Assembly: GCA_022801435.1 (NCBI GenBank) | Contig: JAAWSG010000005.1 | Span: 1-64,000 of the forward strand | DNA from: Lawsonibacter sp. | Lineage (GTDB): Bacteria > Bacillota > Clostridia > Oscillospirales > Oscillospiraceae | Length of the DNA: 64,000 nt | Direction: 5' to 3' | In this document: in pieces, positions 33,166-43,212 of the stretch | How positions within the stretch are numbered: the stretch's first letter is position 1 | Layout: every line of letters begins with the position of its first letter | Notes under the pieces: generated by a model | The model's database searches: none | Told to the model about the DNA's origin: nothing | The model's input: the letters and a program-made list of their open reading frames with translations, nothing else | Position numbers and translations under genes: made by a program

Positions 33166-34278
33166 ATGGATATTACCGATATAAAGGCAGAAAATGTCAA
33201 GCAGATATTGAACCATCTCCGTTTTTCCTCCGGCCTGACCAAGCGGGAGCTGGCCGATATGACGGGGCTGAGCTTTTCTACCGTCTCAAACCTGTGCAAC
33301 GAGCTGAAAGACAGCCAGGTGCTGAATGAGGAAAAATCCAGCGGCTACGCGGTGGGACGCACCCCAAACCGGCTCATGTTCCGCCGTGAGCAATACGGCT
33401 CTCTGTGCGTGGACCTGCACCAGGAGCACATTCTGAACTTCACAGTGCTGGATTTCTCCAACCGCCGGCTGTACCAGGACTGCCAAAACATCTCCAGCCT
33501 GACTCGGGTGGAGCAGGTTGTCTCCCTCATCGGGGAACAGTACTGGATGCTGCGGACCGACCCCCGCTTTTCCGGCATTCAGTTCATCGGCCTGGGGGTT
33601 TCGGTCCCCGCCATCTACGACCCCACCACCCGCAATGTGGTCAACTCCACCTTCCGCCTGTTTGACAACGTCCCGCTGCGGGATATGCTCCTCCAGCAGA
33701 TCCCGCTTCCCTGCTACGTGGACAATGAGGCCAACCTGTGCGTCCTGTCAATGAGCCAGTCCCATGCGGAGCGCCGCAATATTGTCTATCTCCACAGTTC
33801 CTCCGGGCTGGGGGTCGGGGTAGTGTGTGACGGCCATCTGCTCCAGGGGGACAACGGCTACGCCGGAGAGGTGGCCCACATTCCCCTGGGGGACCCGCAG
33901 CTGCGCTGTCCCTTCTGCGGCAACCTGGGCTGCATTGAAAATGACCTGTCCCAGCGCGGGATGGATATCCTTCATTTCCCCGCCTTAGACGAGCGGGAGA
34001 AGCAGCGCCTGCTCCAGGACCGGGGGCGCAAGCTGGGGGAGCTGCTGTCCATTCTGGCCAACCTCTTTGACCCCGCCGTCATTTACCTGGGCGGGAGCGC
34101 TCTGGAGACCTATGACACCATGCTCCCGTATGTCATGCACGCCCTGCATCAGCGGTCCGGCATGGTGCTGGCCCGGGGGCTGTCCGTCCTCCACGACACC
34201 GACAGTCTGACCACCATCGCGCAGGGCATCAACCAGGTCATCTATGAAAAATGGAACCCCCTGGAACAAAAGCAGTGA
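33166..34278 (+). CDS. ROK-family transcriptional regulator
   Basis: This 370-residue protein has an N-terminal winged helix (about 1-60, SGLTKRELADMTGLSFSTVS) and a ROK domain with the conserved zinc motif CPFCGNLGCIE and a VVCDGHLLQGDNGYAGEVAH region. ROK proteins of this kind (NagC/XylR type) sense sugars or sugar phosphates. As the likely regulator of its neighbour eutH, it may respond to an amine-linked or sugar signal; the ligand is unknown. It is cotranscribed with eutH and ends at a strong terminator. Confidence 0.88.
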   Translation: MDITDIKAENVKQILNHLRFSSGLTKRELADMTGLSFSTVSNLCNELKDSQVLNEEKSSGYAVGRTPNRLMFRREQYGSLCVDLHQEHILNFTVLDFSNRRLYQDCQNISSLTRVEQVVSLIGEQYWMLRTDPRFSGIQFIGLGVSVPAIYDPTTRNVVNSTFRLFDNVPLRDMLLQQIPLPCYVDNEANLCVLSMSQSHAERRNIVYLHSSSGLGVGVVCDGHLLQGDNGYAGEVAHIPLGDPQLRCPFCGNLGCIENDLSQRGMDILHFPALDEREKQRLLQDRGRKLGELLSILANLFDPAVIYLGGSALETYDTMLPYVMHALHQRSGMVLARGLSVLHDTDSLTTIAQGINQVIYEKWNPLEQKQ

Positions 34279-34314
34279 CCCGGCTGACCGCCGCGCCACA
34301 TACTTTTTCAAGCG

Positions 34315-34356
34315 GCGGGGCTGTGACCCAACGGTCACAGCCCCGCGCATTTTTTT
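34315..34356 (+). terminator. Intrinsic terminator of the eutH-ROK operon
   Basis: GCGGGGCTGTGACC and GGTCACAGCCCCGC form a perfect 14-bp stem (34315-34346) with a 4-base loop, followed by seven T's. Confidence 0.9.
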
Positions 34357-34360
34357 ACGC

Positions 34361-35479
34361 TTAGTACAGATAGGGGGTGTCCCACAGATTCAGGCTGACT
34401 CCCAAGCCCATCTTAACGGCGTTGTCATAAATTTCCTTGCCCCAAGCCACGTCGTACACAGGCAGGCCGCCCATGCCGAAGAGAATGATCTCATCTTCGC
34501 TCTGGCGGCCGGGGATTTTGCCGTTGATGATGTCGCCCAGATTCTCAATCTGGTCTACTGTCATACTGCCATCCTTGACCCAGTCCAGATAGTAGCCGCC
34601 GATGAGCTCCAGAGAGGGATGCCAGGGGTAGGGCAGCTCCTCGGCCCAGGCCTCATACATCTTCCAGTTGTCCACCACCCGGCGGGCGCGGTTCAGGACG
34701 AAATCCTGGTCCAGATTGATGCCGGCGGGCAGAGAGACATAGGCCCCGGGCTTCAGCCACTTCTCGTTGATGTAGGGCAGATCCTTGCCGGAGGTGGCGG
34801 AGTTGATGACATCCGCGTCCCGGACCGCCTCCTCCACGCTGTTCACCAGCTCGATGGTTTTGATCTGGGGGTACTTCTCCTTGATAAAGGCGGCCAGCTT
34901 CTCGGCGGTGGCGGGGAACACGTCAAAGATTTTCACCGTGTCCAGCTGGGTACACACATCAATCAGGCTCATAAAGCAGGTCCGGCTGATGACGCCGGCG
35001 CCGATGAGGGCACAGACCTTGGAGTCCTTCCGGGCCAGGTGGCGGGCTCCCACGCCGGGAATCGCGCCCGTCCGCACCGAGCTGATCAGGTTCCCGGACA
35101 TCAGCGCCACCGGAGCTCCAGTCACCGCGTCGTTGAGCATCACCATCAGGATGGAGCGGGGCAGGCCCTTCTCCCGGTTGGCAATGTTGGAGCCGTACCA
35201 CTTCTCCCCGGCGATATTGAAGCGCCCGCCAATATAGGCCACCATCGCCATGAAGCGGCGGTCCGGGCCATCCACCGGCATATTGGGGAACTGAGACTCC
35301 TTGGGGAAAATAATCTTCACGCCATGGGAGTTGTGGTTCTTCCCGCCCATGACATAGTCCCCCTGACCCATCAGGCGGTAAACCTCCTCCATGCTGTCCA
35401 CACAGGCGTGCATGTCGGTGACGCCGGCCTTGACCATAGAGGGCTCATCCAGATACAGGAAATCAATTCGAGAGCTCAT
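34361..35479 (-). CDS. Ornithine cyclodeaminase/mu-crystallin family protein (tyramine-oxidase-subunit-B-like)
   Basis: This 372-residue protein has a Rossmann motif CALIGAGVISRTC typical of the ornithine cyclodeaminase/mu-crystallin family, preceded by the family's substrate region (NLISSVRTGAIPGVGARHLA). The long C-terminal part, with NMPVDGPDRRFMAMVAYIGG near the N-terminus and a WHPSLELIGGYYLDW segment, matches proteins that databases name tyramine oxidase subunit B, a name whose biochemical basis I cannot verify. It is probably an NAD(P)-dependent amine/imine enzyme. ATG 35479 has AGGAG at an 8-base spacing. It is convergent with the eutH-ROK operon and has its own promoter. Confidence 0.8.
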   Translation of the reverse strand: MSSRIDFLYLDEPSMVKAGVTDMHACVDSMEEVYRLMGQGDYVMGGKNHNSHGVKIIFPKESQFPNMPVDGPDRRFMAMVAYIGGRFNIAGEKWYGSNIANREKGLPRSILMVMLNDAVTGAPVALMSGNLISSVRTGAIPGVGARHLARKDSKVCALIGAGVISRTCFMSLIDVCTQLDTVKIFDVFPATAEKLAAFIKEKYPQIKTIELVNSVEEAVRDADVINSATSGKDLPYINEKWLKPGAYVSLPAGINLDQDFVLNRARRVVDNWKMYEAWAEELPYPWHPSLELIGGYYLDWVKDGSMTVDQIENLGDIINGKIPGRQSEDEIILFGMGGLPVYDVAWGKEIYDNAVKMGLGVSLNLWDTPYLY

Positions 35480-35576
35480 ACGAAACACTCCTTTTCATTT
35501 TTCAGCATACGCTGCTATCCTCACCGGCTCAAGCCGGTTGGGGGCTGTTTTCCATTATTATAAATACTATAAGAAT

Positions 35577-35605
35577 ATAATACGGCTTTTTTTGCCCCAT
35601 GTCAA
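35577..35605 (-). promoter_or_regulatory. Sigma-A promoter of the cyclodeaminase-family gene
   Basis: On the minus strand, consensus TTGACA (35605-35600), 17 bases, then TATTAT (35582-35577). The stretch 35480-35874 otherwise holds the guaB terminator (35739-35772) and about 130 bases (35606-35738) in which I see nothing. Confidence 0.75.
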
Positions 35606-35738
35606 GAGCGATGTGTCCCGGCAGCCGTTTTTTGAACAGTCCGGCGAAACTTCCGCTTCACTTTCCTCTGCTCCTTGCCGCCCGGCGTTTTGCGTCCTCC
35701 GCAGCCCTTTTGCAGGGGGCAGCCCTTCCCTCCGCAGG

Positions 35739-35772
35739 AAAACTCTAAGCCAGGCTTTCACCTGGCTTAGAG
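35739..35772 (-). terminator. Intrinsic terminator of guaB
   Basis: CTCTAAGCCAGG (35743-35754) and CCTGGCTTAGAG (35761-35772) form a 12-bp stem. On the minus strand TTTT follows; it lies about 100 bases downstream of guaB. Confidence 0.65.
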
Positions 35773-35874
35773 AAAAACAGATTATACTTTCCTTTTGTTA
35801 TGATTCTTGTGCTTACTTACATGTGTCGAGATACAGGTCATACTGGCAGCAGCGCCTGCACAGCGTCCAGAGGT

Positions 35875-37365
<1,491 letters not shown>

Positions 37366-37404
37366 TTACATTTTTATCCAGCGGTACAGGAATGTATTAG
37401 ATTT

Positions 37405-37434
37405 ATTATATACGCCCCTACGGAATTTTGTCAA
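37405..37434 (-). promoter_or_regulatory. Sigma-A promoter of guaB, overlapping the upstream gene end
   Basis: On the minus strand, consensus TTGACA (37434-37429), an 18-base spacer and consensus TATAAT (37410-37405). Its -35 element lies inside the last codons of the thioesterase gene. Confidence 0.8.
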
Positions 37435-38170
37435 GTATTTCTCCAAAAAACAGCGCGGCCTCAAAGCGGGGTTTTTCCTCCTTGTCCACCCCCCGGACAT
37501 AGCGGCGGTCCCCCTGCTCCCCCACCTGGAGGAGCAGGGTCTCTCCGGGCAGGCACTCCGCCAGATAGCCGATCTGCATTTCGGCCAGGAAGCGGTCCGG
37601 GGCCAGGTCCTCCATCTCCACGGCGTCGCAGGCGAAATCGGCGTACCGGGTGTTGTTCACGTGGCCGTTGACATCGGTGTCGCTGTAGCGCATTTTCCTC
37701 CGCTCCGCCTCCCGGAGGGCGTCCGGACGGCGGAGCTTGGCCAGGGTCATGGTCTTGCACAGCGTGCCGCCATCCGTCCGGCTCAGCTCGGTGATATCCC
37801 CCAGACGCACCAGCTTCCGGCTCTCCAGCCCGGCCAGCACCCAGGCGGACACCGACTCCCCCACCAGCTCCCCGCCGGACAGGATGTCGTAGTCCCGGTA
37901 CATCATGGCCCCCCGGCTTCCCCGGTGCCAGGTGCGGATGGTGACCGGCTCCTCATACCCCAGGGGCCGCCCCAGACGAAACCAGGAGCGGGCCAGCATC
38001 CAGAAGGCCCCATAGCGCTGGATGAGGACATCCCGGCCAAAGCCCCCCTCCTCCGCCGCCAGAGTGGCCGCGATTTGCAGATAGTTGAGCAGGGCGGACG
38101 CCTTGCAGATCCCCCGCCCGTCCACGTCCAGGCCGGTGAGCCGGACGGTATGCTCATAGAATAAGCTCAT
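37418..38170 (-). CDS. Acyl-ACP thioesterase
   Basis: This 250-residue double-hotdog protein is of the bacterial acyl-ACP thioesterase type: first hotdog with ICKASALLNYLQIAATLAAEE and WMLARSWFRLGRPL, second hotdog with the SDTDVNGHVNNTRYADF motif carrying the catalytic Asn/His. It releases free fatty acids from acyl carrier protein. ATG 38170 overlaps the stop of the CpXC gene (ATGA), indicating coupling. Longer upstream versions are shadows of that gene. Confidence 0.88.
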   Translation of the reverse strand: MSLFYEHTVRLTGLDVDGRGICKASALLNYLQIAATLAAEEGGFGRDVLIQRYGAFWMLARSWFRLGRPLGYEEPVTIRTWHRGSRGAMMYRDYDILSGGELVGESVSAWVLAGLESRKLVRLGDITELSRTDGGTLCKTMTLAKLRRPDALREAERRKMRYSDTDVNGHVNNTRYADFACDAVEMEDLAPDRFLAEMQIGYLAECLPGETLLLQVGEQGDRRYVRGVDKEEKPRFEAALFFGEILDKIP

Positions 38171-38784
38171 GACTGTTCCCTCCCGTGAATCAAAATTCTG
38201 CTCTTGCAGCACAGGTCGTCCAGGTCGTCCGCGGTGGCGGCGGGAATGCGCATCTGGGCCCCGCAGTCCTGGCAGAACAGGTCCACCGAGCTGAAATTGA
38301 CCTGAAAGCCCCACCGCTGGCTGCCGCAGGTGCAGGATATCCTCCCCTGGGCGGCAATGTCACGCAGCTCGGACAAAATCTCCTCCATGATGGTCCCGTC
38401 CAAAAAAGCCTCCTGGTCCCCGGCGTCTTCTCCCAGCTTGTCCACCGCCTGCTCCAGCCGGGCGGTAGCGGCGTAGACCGGCCCCTCCTCCCCCGCGTAG
38501 CAGCAGTCCAGCCCGGAGGCCGCGCAGGAGAACGCCAGCGCCTTTTCCCGAATAAACGCCTTGGTGGAGCAGGACACGCTGTGCTCCCGCCCGCAGAACA
38601 GGCAGGGCACGGTAAGCCGTACCCGGTTGGGCTGGAACTCCACCGTCAGCTCTGACTTTCCGCAGGGGCACTGGATATGCGCCGTGGAGGCCGCCGCCAG
38701 CGAAAACAGATCCCGCTCCACAATCACCGACTGGAGGCAGTGCGGACAGATATAGGATAAAAATCGCTTGGTCTCTTGTATCAT
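38167..38784 (-). CDS. CpXC domain zinc-binding protein
   Basis: This 205-residue protein has several CxxC pairs: ICPHC, QCPCG, PCLFCGREH, SCTCGSQ and FCQDCG. The arrangement matches the CpXC domain, which is probably a zinc ribbon and has no assigned function. A short helical segment (about 105-145) separates the N-terminal and C-terminal zinc regions. It is translationally coupled to the thioesterase gene. It sits 124 bases downstream of phoH on the same strand. Confidence 0.75.
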   Translation of the reverse strand: MIQETKRFLSYICPHCLQSVIVERDLFSLAAASTAHIQCPCGKSELTVEFQPNRVRLTVPCLFCGREHSVSCSTKAFIREKALAFSCAASGLDCCYAGEEGPVYAATARLEQAVDKLGEDAGDQEAFLDGTIMEEILSELRDIAAQGRISCTCGSQRWGFQVNFSSVDLFCQDCGAQMRIPAATADDLDDLCCKSRILIHGREQS

Positions 38785-38908
38785 TGGTTTACTGCTCCTT
38801 TAAAATCATGCTTTCCCCTCTTGACCAGCCGCAATCGGCTGATGCCCAGGGCGAGGGCTCCGGCTGAAACTTCAGCGGTCCCGCGCCTGTCCGGGAGGGC
38901 TCCAGCCT

Positions 38909-39880
38909 CTATTTCTTCTTATTCCGGCGCTCCTCGTCCACCTCATATGCCTTGATGATCCGCTGGACCAGGGCGTGGCGGACCACGTCGGACTCGCTGA
39001 GCCGCAGGATTGAGATGCCCTCCACCCCCTTGAGCACCCGCATCGCCTCCCGCAGGCCGGACACCTTGTCCGCCGGCAGGTCGATCTGGGTGATGTCCCC
39101 GGTAATGACGATCTTCGACCCGAAGCCCAGCCGGGTGAGGAACATTTTCATCTGCTCCCGGCTGGTGTTCTGGGCCTCGTCCAGGATGATGAAGGAGTCG
39201 TCCAGGGTGCGTCCCCGCATGTAGGCCAGGGGGGCCACCTCAATATTCCCCCGCTCCAGGTATTTTTGGTAGGTCTCGGGGCCCAGCATCTCAAACAGGG
39301 CGTCGTACAGGGGGCGCAGATAGGGGTCCACCTTGGATTGCAGGTCCCCGGGGAGGAAGCCCAGCCGCTCCCCCGCCTCCACCGCCGGGCGGGTGAGGAT
39401 GATGCGGTTGACCTCCTTGGCCCGGAAGGCGGCCACGGCGGCGGCCACGGCCAGATAGGTCTTCCCCGTTCCGGCGGGGCCGATGCCCAGGGTGACCACG
39501 CTGTCCCGGATGGCCTCCACATACTTCTTCTGCCCCAGGGTCTTGGCCTTGATGGGCTTTCCCTTGGCGGTGACGCACAGCACATCCCCCGCCAGCTGTT
39601 CAATCTGGCTCTCCCTGCCCTCCCGGACCAGCTGGACAATATAGCGCACATTCTGCTCCTGGATGCTCTCCCCCTTGGAGGCCAGGGTCATCAGGCTCTC
39701 AATGGCCTTGACCGCGTGCATCACCCCCTCCGGGTCCTCCCCCGCCACCTTGAGCATGGAGTCCCGGCTCACCGCCGTCACCCCCAGCTCCCGCTCAATA
39801 ATCCGAATGTTCTCGTCAAAGGAGCCAAAGACATCAATGGTCTCCTCCAGACGTTCCAAGCTGATGGTCTGTTCTGTCAT
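38909..39880 (-). CDS. phoH: PhoH family ATPase
   Basis: This 323-residue protein has a P-loop GPAGTGKTYLA in a PhoH core, LTRPAVEAGERLGFLPGDL and SFIILDEAQNTS, a Walker B close to that of superfamily I helicases, and a KH-like N-terminal region. PhoH proteins are ATPases linked to RNA metabolism and ribosome maturation. ATG 39880 has AAGGAG about 10 bases upstream; upstream in-frame codons are shadows of yqfD. The order yqfC-yqfD-phoH is conserved in sporulating Firmicutes. Confidence 0.93.
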   Translation of the reverse strand: MTEQTISLERLEETIDVFGSFDENIRIIERELGVTAVSRDSMLKVAGEDPEGVMHAVKAIESLMTLASKGESIQEQNVRYIVQLVREGRESQIEQLAGDVLCVTAKGKPIKAKTLGQKKYVEAIRDSVVTLGIGPAGTGKTYLAVAAAVAAFRAKEVNRIILTRPAVEAGERLGFLPGDLQSKVDPYLRPLYDALFEMLGPETYQKYLERGNIEVAPLAYMRGRTLDDSFIILDEAQNTSREQMKMFLTRLGFGSKIVITGDITQIDLPADKVSGLREAMRVLKGVEGISILRLSESDVVRHALVQRIIKAYEVDEERRNKKK

Positions 39881-39903
39881 TGGTAAAACTCTCCTTGATC
39901 TGC

Positions 39904-41145
39904 TCAATTCCCGCTGCCGGGTTCCTCCGGAGGCTGGGGGAGCTGCTGAACTCCCGGCTGCTCCCGGCCGATCTCCTCCCTGCACTCGGCGGTCAGGGTC
40001 ACCTGGAGCGCGCCCCCCTCCACCTGGGCGTCGAAGCGGGTGGACTCCACCTCCCCCTCCTCGCCGATGAGGCCGGCCAGCTGCTTCAGAAGCTCCTCCT
40101 CCAGCAGCGCCTGGGCCGCTCCCTCGTCCACCGGGACGGCGCGGGTCTTGTACTCCCGCAGGCGCTCCCGGCTCAGGGACAGGGGCAGCGCCTGGCCTCC
40201 GGGCAGAGCCGCCTGGTGTACCGTGGTTATTTTATCATAAAAGGGCCATGAAATGCTACTGTTTCCAAAAATTTCAATGCGCTTTCCAAAAAAAATCAGG
40301 GACCACCGGTTCTTTTCCGCACCGGTGAGCTCCTTCACCTGGGCCTCCAGCGGAATAGACGCGGTCAGAGTGCGCCATGTCCGGGCCCAGACCCGCCCCC
40401 GGGCGTGGGTCTGGTAGTAGCGGACGGGCAGATCGCTGTACTTGGGGGGCTGAATGGAGACCACGCCGGAGATGAGGATGTCCCCCTCCACCACCGTGTC
40501 CCCCTCCTGGACCTGGGCCTCCCCCTGCTCCGCCTCCACCCGGAGAATCATGCCGCCGCCCCGGGCCGCCACATCAAAATAACCGCCCTCCTCCAGCCGT
40601 TCCGGGCTGTCCACCGGCTCCCGGACGATGACCTCCAGCCGGGTCCCGTAGAGGTTGATTCCCATCCAGGACAGCTCCTCCAGCCCCAGCAGCGCCTCCT
40701 GGGCCAGCTGCCGGCGGTCCAGACTGGGTCCGTACACCCCGGGCCGCACCCCCAGCTGCCGCAGCTGGTTCAAAATGACGGCGGTGGGGACCTTTTGGTT
40801 GCCCGTCACCTCGATGACCAAGACGAACCGGGACAGCACCCCCACCGCGCACAGGGCGATGGCCAGCCCAGCGAGAAAGGCGTACCGGGTGCGGAACCGG
40901 GCCAGGAAGTCGGGCAGTCCCCGCCTGGACTCCAGCGCTACGGTGCAGCCTCCCCGCTCCGCCAGCTCCTCCAGCCGGTCCAGCGTGCGGCGGCGGGTCA
41001 GCATGGTGAAGGTGTGCCCGTCCAGCCACTCCACCCCCCAGAACTCCACCCCCTCCTGGGCGCACAGATTGATCAGCCGCTCGGGAAAGGGGCCCTCCGC
41101 CCGGACCTGGGCCATCCCCCGCAGATAGTTCATCAGCCGTCCCAT
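39904..41145 (-). CDS. yqfD: Sporulation protein YqfD
   Basis: This 413-residue YqfD/SpoIV-like protein has an N-terminal cytoplasmic region, a membrane segment (about 95-115, FLAGLAIALCAVGVLSRFV) and a long extracytoplasmic part with POTRA-like strands. It acts in the mother cell during spore formation in related organisms. It is located between yqfC and phoH, the classical arrangement. The gap to yqfC is 10 bases. Confidence 0.92.
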   Translation of the reverse strand: MGRLMNYLRGMAQVRAEGPFPERLINLCAQEGVEFWGVEWLDGHTFTMLTRRRTLDRLEELAERGGCTVALESRRGLPDFLARFRTRYAFLAGLAIALCAVGVLSRFVLVIEVTGNQKVPTAVILNQLRQLGVRPGVYGPSLDRRQLAQEALLGLEELSWMGINLYGTRLEVIVREPVDSPERLEEGGYFDVAARGGGMILRVEAEQGEAQVQEGDTVVEGDILISGVVSIQPPKYSDLPVRYYQTHARGRVWARTWRTLTASIPLEAQVKELTGAEKNRWSLIFFGKRIEIFGNSSISWPFYDKITTVHQAALPGGQALPLSLSRERLREYKTRAVPVDEGAAQALLEEELLKQLAGLIGEEGEVESTRFDAQVEGGALQVTLTAECREEIGREQPGVQQLPQPPEEPGSGN

Positions 41146-41155
41146 ACTGCCCTCC

Positions 41156-41437
41156 CTACTCCAGCGTGATCTGCCGGATGACTCCGGTAATCAGCAGCTC
41201 CAGACCGGTCATGGCCCGCAGCTCCAGCCCCTGCCCGGTAATTTTCACCAGAAAAACCCCCGTGCTGACATGGATCTCCTCCGAGCCATAGGCCAGAATG
41301 CCCTTATGATTTTCCAGGCGCAGCTCCCCGTCCCCCACCAGCTCCAGCCTGGGCAGGCCGGCCAGCGCGTCCGCGGGCAGATCGAAGAGCTTCGCCGTCC
41401 GCTCCATCAGACTGGGACGGCGCTGTTTCCGCTCCAT
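41156..41437 (-). CDS. yqfC: YabP/YqfC family sporulation protein
   Basis: This 93-residue member of the YabP/YqfC family contains LELVGDGELRLENHKGILAY and a GVFLVKITGQGLELRAMTGLELLITG end, both typical. It is expressed in the mother cell under SigE in Bacillus; I could not identify a SigE promoter here. ATG 41437 was chosen because GAGAGGTGA lies 7-8 bases upstream; an in-frame GTG at 41446 is less likely. Confidence 0.9.
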   Translation of the reverse strand: MERKQRRPSLMERTAKLFDLPADALAGLPRLELVGDGELRLENHKGILAYGSEEIHVSTGVFLVKITGQGLELRAMTGLELLITGVIRQITLE

Positions 41438-41546
41438 AAAAATCACCTCTCCCCTATCTGTATGAGGGGGAGAGGTGAAACTTTCCTGGCGACACAGACG
41501 GCGTGTTCTCTTTTCTCAACGAACAAAGGATTTTGCTCAAAACAGG

Positions 41547-41571
41547 AAAAACTCCCTGGAAAACCAGGGAG
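41547..41571 (-). terminator. Intrinsic terminator of the PemK-like gene
   Basis: CTCCCTGG (41552-41559) and CCAGGGAG (41564-41571) form a stem with an AAAA loop; on the minus strand TTTTT follows, downstream of the gene at 41705-42226. Confidence 0.7.
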
Positions 41572-41704
41572 CCTCCGGAAGCTATACCTTGCGGTCATAC
41601 GGCTCCCTTGAAACAAAATTTTGTACTCACTGTATCCCAAAAATTCAGGCGTGAGACTTAATCTAGGATATGTTCATTATACGCGAAAATATTCTGTTTG
41701 TCAA

Positions 41705-42226
41705 TCAAAAATCGAAAGCTCGTCTGAATTTATTTTTCAGCAGCGCAAGATCTCCAGGCTCTAACCGCCCAATACACCCTCTGGACATATCAAACCTTGC
41801 TTTGCTTACAGCGCGAATTTCCTCGCATTGCACCATACTGTCCTTGTCTAAAAAAGAATAGGAACACATTTGCTGGGGAATCAGCCGCCCGGGATATATC
41901 ATTTTATTGGGGTCAGTTGTATTGGAGTACAAAAGAAACCACGAATCCTGCGCAGGCAGATGATTGGCGTTCAATTTTCCTCTGGCATCCGTTATGCAAA
42001 TAACAACAACCTTTTCTGCCCGGTTGATACGATTATTGGAAACAACAAGTACAGGACGTGTCTTATTCTTTTCTGTGCCAACATTATATCCTAAATCACA
42101 ATACCACACTTCTCCGCAAAGAATTTGTCTGCGTTTGACCGATGGTAGTTTTGCCCTGTCATGATAACCGACCTTTTCTTTTAACCATGCGGCGATGTTA
42201 TAGTATTCCTGCGCCTCCAGCGTCAT
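41705..42226 (-). CDS. PemK/MazF-family toxin-like protein without a linked antitoxin
   Basis: This 173-residue protein is a PemK/MazF-fold protein (GEVWYCDLGYNVG start, then KTRPVLVVSNN, typical of the family's beta core) with an unusually long N-terminal helical region (about 1-40) and an extended C-terminus. MazF-type proteins are sequence-specific endoribonucleases. No antitoxin gene is adjacent, so either the N-terminal part substitutes or the partner is elsewhere. The gene is AT-rich compared with its neighbours, suggesting transfer. ATG 42226 has AAGGAG 6 bases upstream; a longer start at 42304 would put the promoter inside the gene. Confidence 0.8.
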   Translation of the reverse strand: MTLEAQEYYNIAAWLKEKVGYHDRAKLPSVKRRQILCGEVWYCDLGYNVGTEKNKTRPVLVVSNNRINRAEKVVVICITDARGKLNANHLPAQDSWFLLYSNTTDPNKMIYPGRLIPQQMCSYSFLDKDSMVQCEEIRAVSKARFDMSRGCIGRLEPGDLALLKNKFRRAFDF

Positions 42227-42259
42227 ATGTACTCCTTCTTTGCACCAAATGATAACTTC

Positions 42260-42288
42260 ACTATAGCGAAAAAAGTCGGATTTGTCAA
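42260..42288 (-). promoter_or_regulatory. Sigma-A promoter of the PemK-like gene
   Basis: On the minus strand, consensus TTGACA (42288-42283), 17 bases and TATAGT (42265-42260), about 28 bases before the ATG. Confidence 0.8.
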
Positions 42289-42349
42289 CACTTTCAATTT
42301 CCATATTTCCTTAGCCGGCCACCTGATGGTTTGACTTCCGGCGCGTCCC

Positions 42350-43126
42350 TCAGCCCACCGTCAAGCCGTAGACCAGCCGGGCGACCAGCAGGAGGAGCAC
42401 CACAAAAAACATAGGCCGGATAATCTTCGCGCCCCCCCTGAGGGCCAGGCCGGAGCCCAGGTAATTCCCCGCAATCCCGCACAGGGCGGCGGGGATGCCC
42501 ACTGTCCACATCACCTGCCCCGCCAGGCCGAAGGTGACAAGGGAGGCCAGGTTGCTGGCGGAGTTTGCCACCTTGGTATTCCCCGAGGCGGTGAGCAGGT
42601 CGAATCTGCACAGACCGGTAAAGGCCAGCATGAGGAAGGTCCCAGCTCCAGGGCCGAAGAAGCCGTCATAGGCCCCAATGACCAGCCCGATGCCCAGGGC
42701 CATAGCCAGCAGCTGGAGCCGGCTGAACTCCGAGGAGCGGTTTGCCCCGCCAAAATCCCGCTTCAGCAGCAGGAAGACCGCCATCACCGGGACGACTGCC
42801 AGCATGACATAGTACAGCATCTGCTCCGGCATGATGAGGTTGAGCCGCACCCCGGCCCAGGCCCCCGCCAGCGCTCCGGCGGCTCCGGCCAGGGCGCTGG
42901 GCAGATGCACGTCTCCCCGCTTCAAAAACCGCCCGGTGGACAGGAAGGTCCCGAATGCGTTGCCGCACTTGTTGGTCCCCGAGGCCAGGTGGGCGGGCAG
43001 GCCGGCCAGCAGGTAGGCGGGCAGGGTAATCAGCCCTCCGCCCCCCGCCACCGCGTCAATGATCCCCCCTAAAAAGACCAGCGGGCAGACGATCAGCCAT
43101 ATGTGGGTCAGCTCTGACAGTTCCAT
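42350..43126 (-). CDS. TSUP family (TauE/SafE) sulfite-exporter-like permease
   Basis: This 258-residue protein has about seven to eight membrane helices, with the family's two similar halves: GGIIDAVAGGGGLITLPAYL with SGTNK in the first and GAYDGFFGPGAGTFLMLAF with ASGNTKVANSASN in the second. TSUP proteins transport sulfur-containing or organic anions across the membrane; the substrate is not predictable here. It lies downstream of rarA with an 86-base gap and is probably in the same transcript. Confidence 0.9.
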   Translation of the reverse strand: MELSELTHIWLIVCPLVFLGGIIDAVAGGGGLITLPAYLLAGLPAHLASGTNKCGNAFGTFLSTGRFLKRGDVHLPSALAGAAGALAGAWAGVRLNLIMPEQMLYYVMLAVVPVMAVFLLLKRDFGGANRSSEFSRLQLLAMALGIGLVIGAYDGFFGPGAGTFLMLAFTGLCRFDLLTASGNTKVANSASNLASLVTFGLAGQVMWTVGIPAALCGIAGNYLGSGLALRGGAKIIRPMFFVVLLLLVARLVYGLTVG

Positions 43127-43212
43127 CTCTATCTCTCCTGTGTGCTCTTTTTTGTTCCTTTTCTTGAAAGAAACCGAACCGAAAAGAACTTTTTGAAAAC
43201 TTCGTTTTTCTT

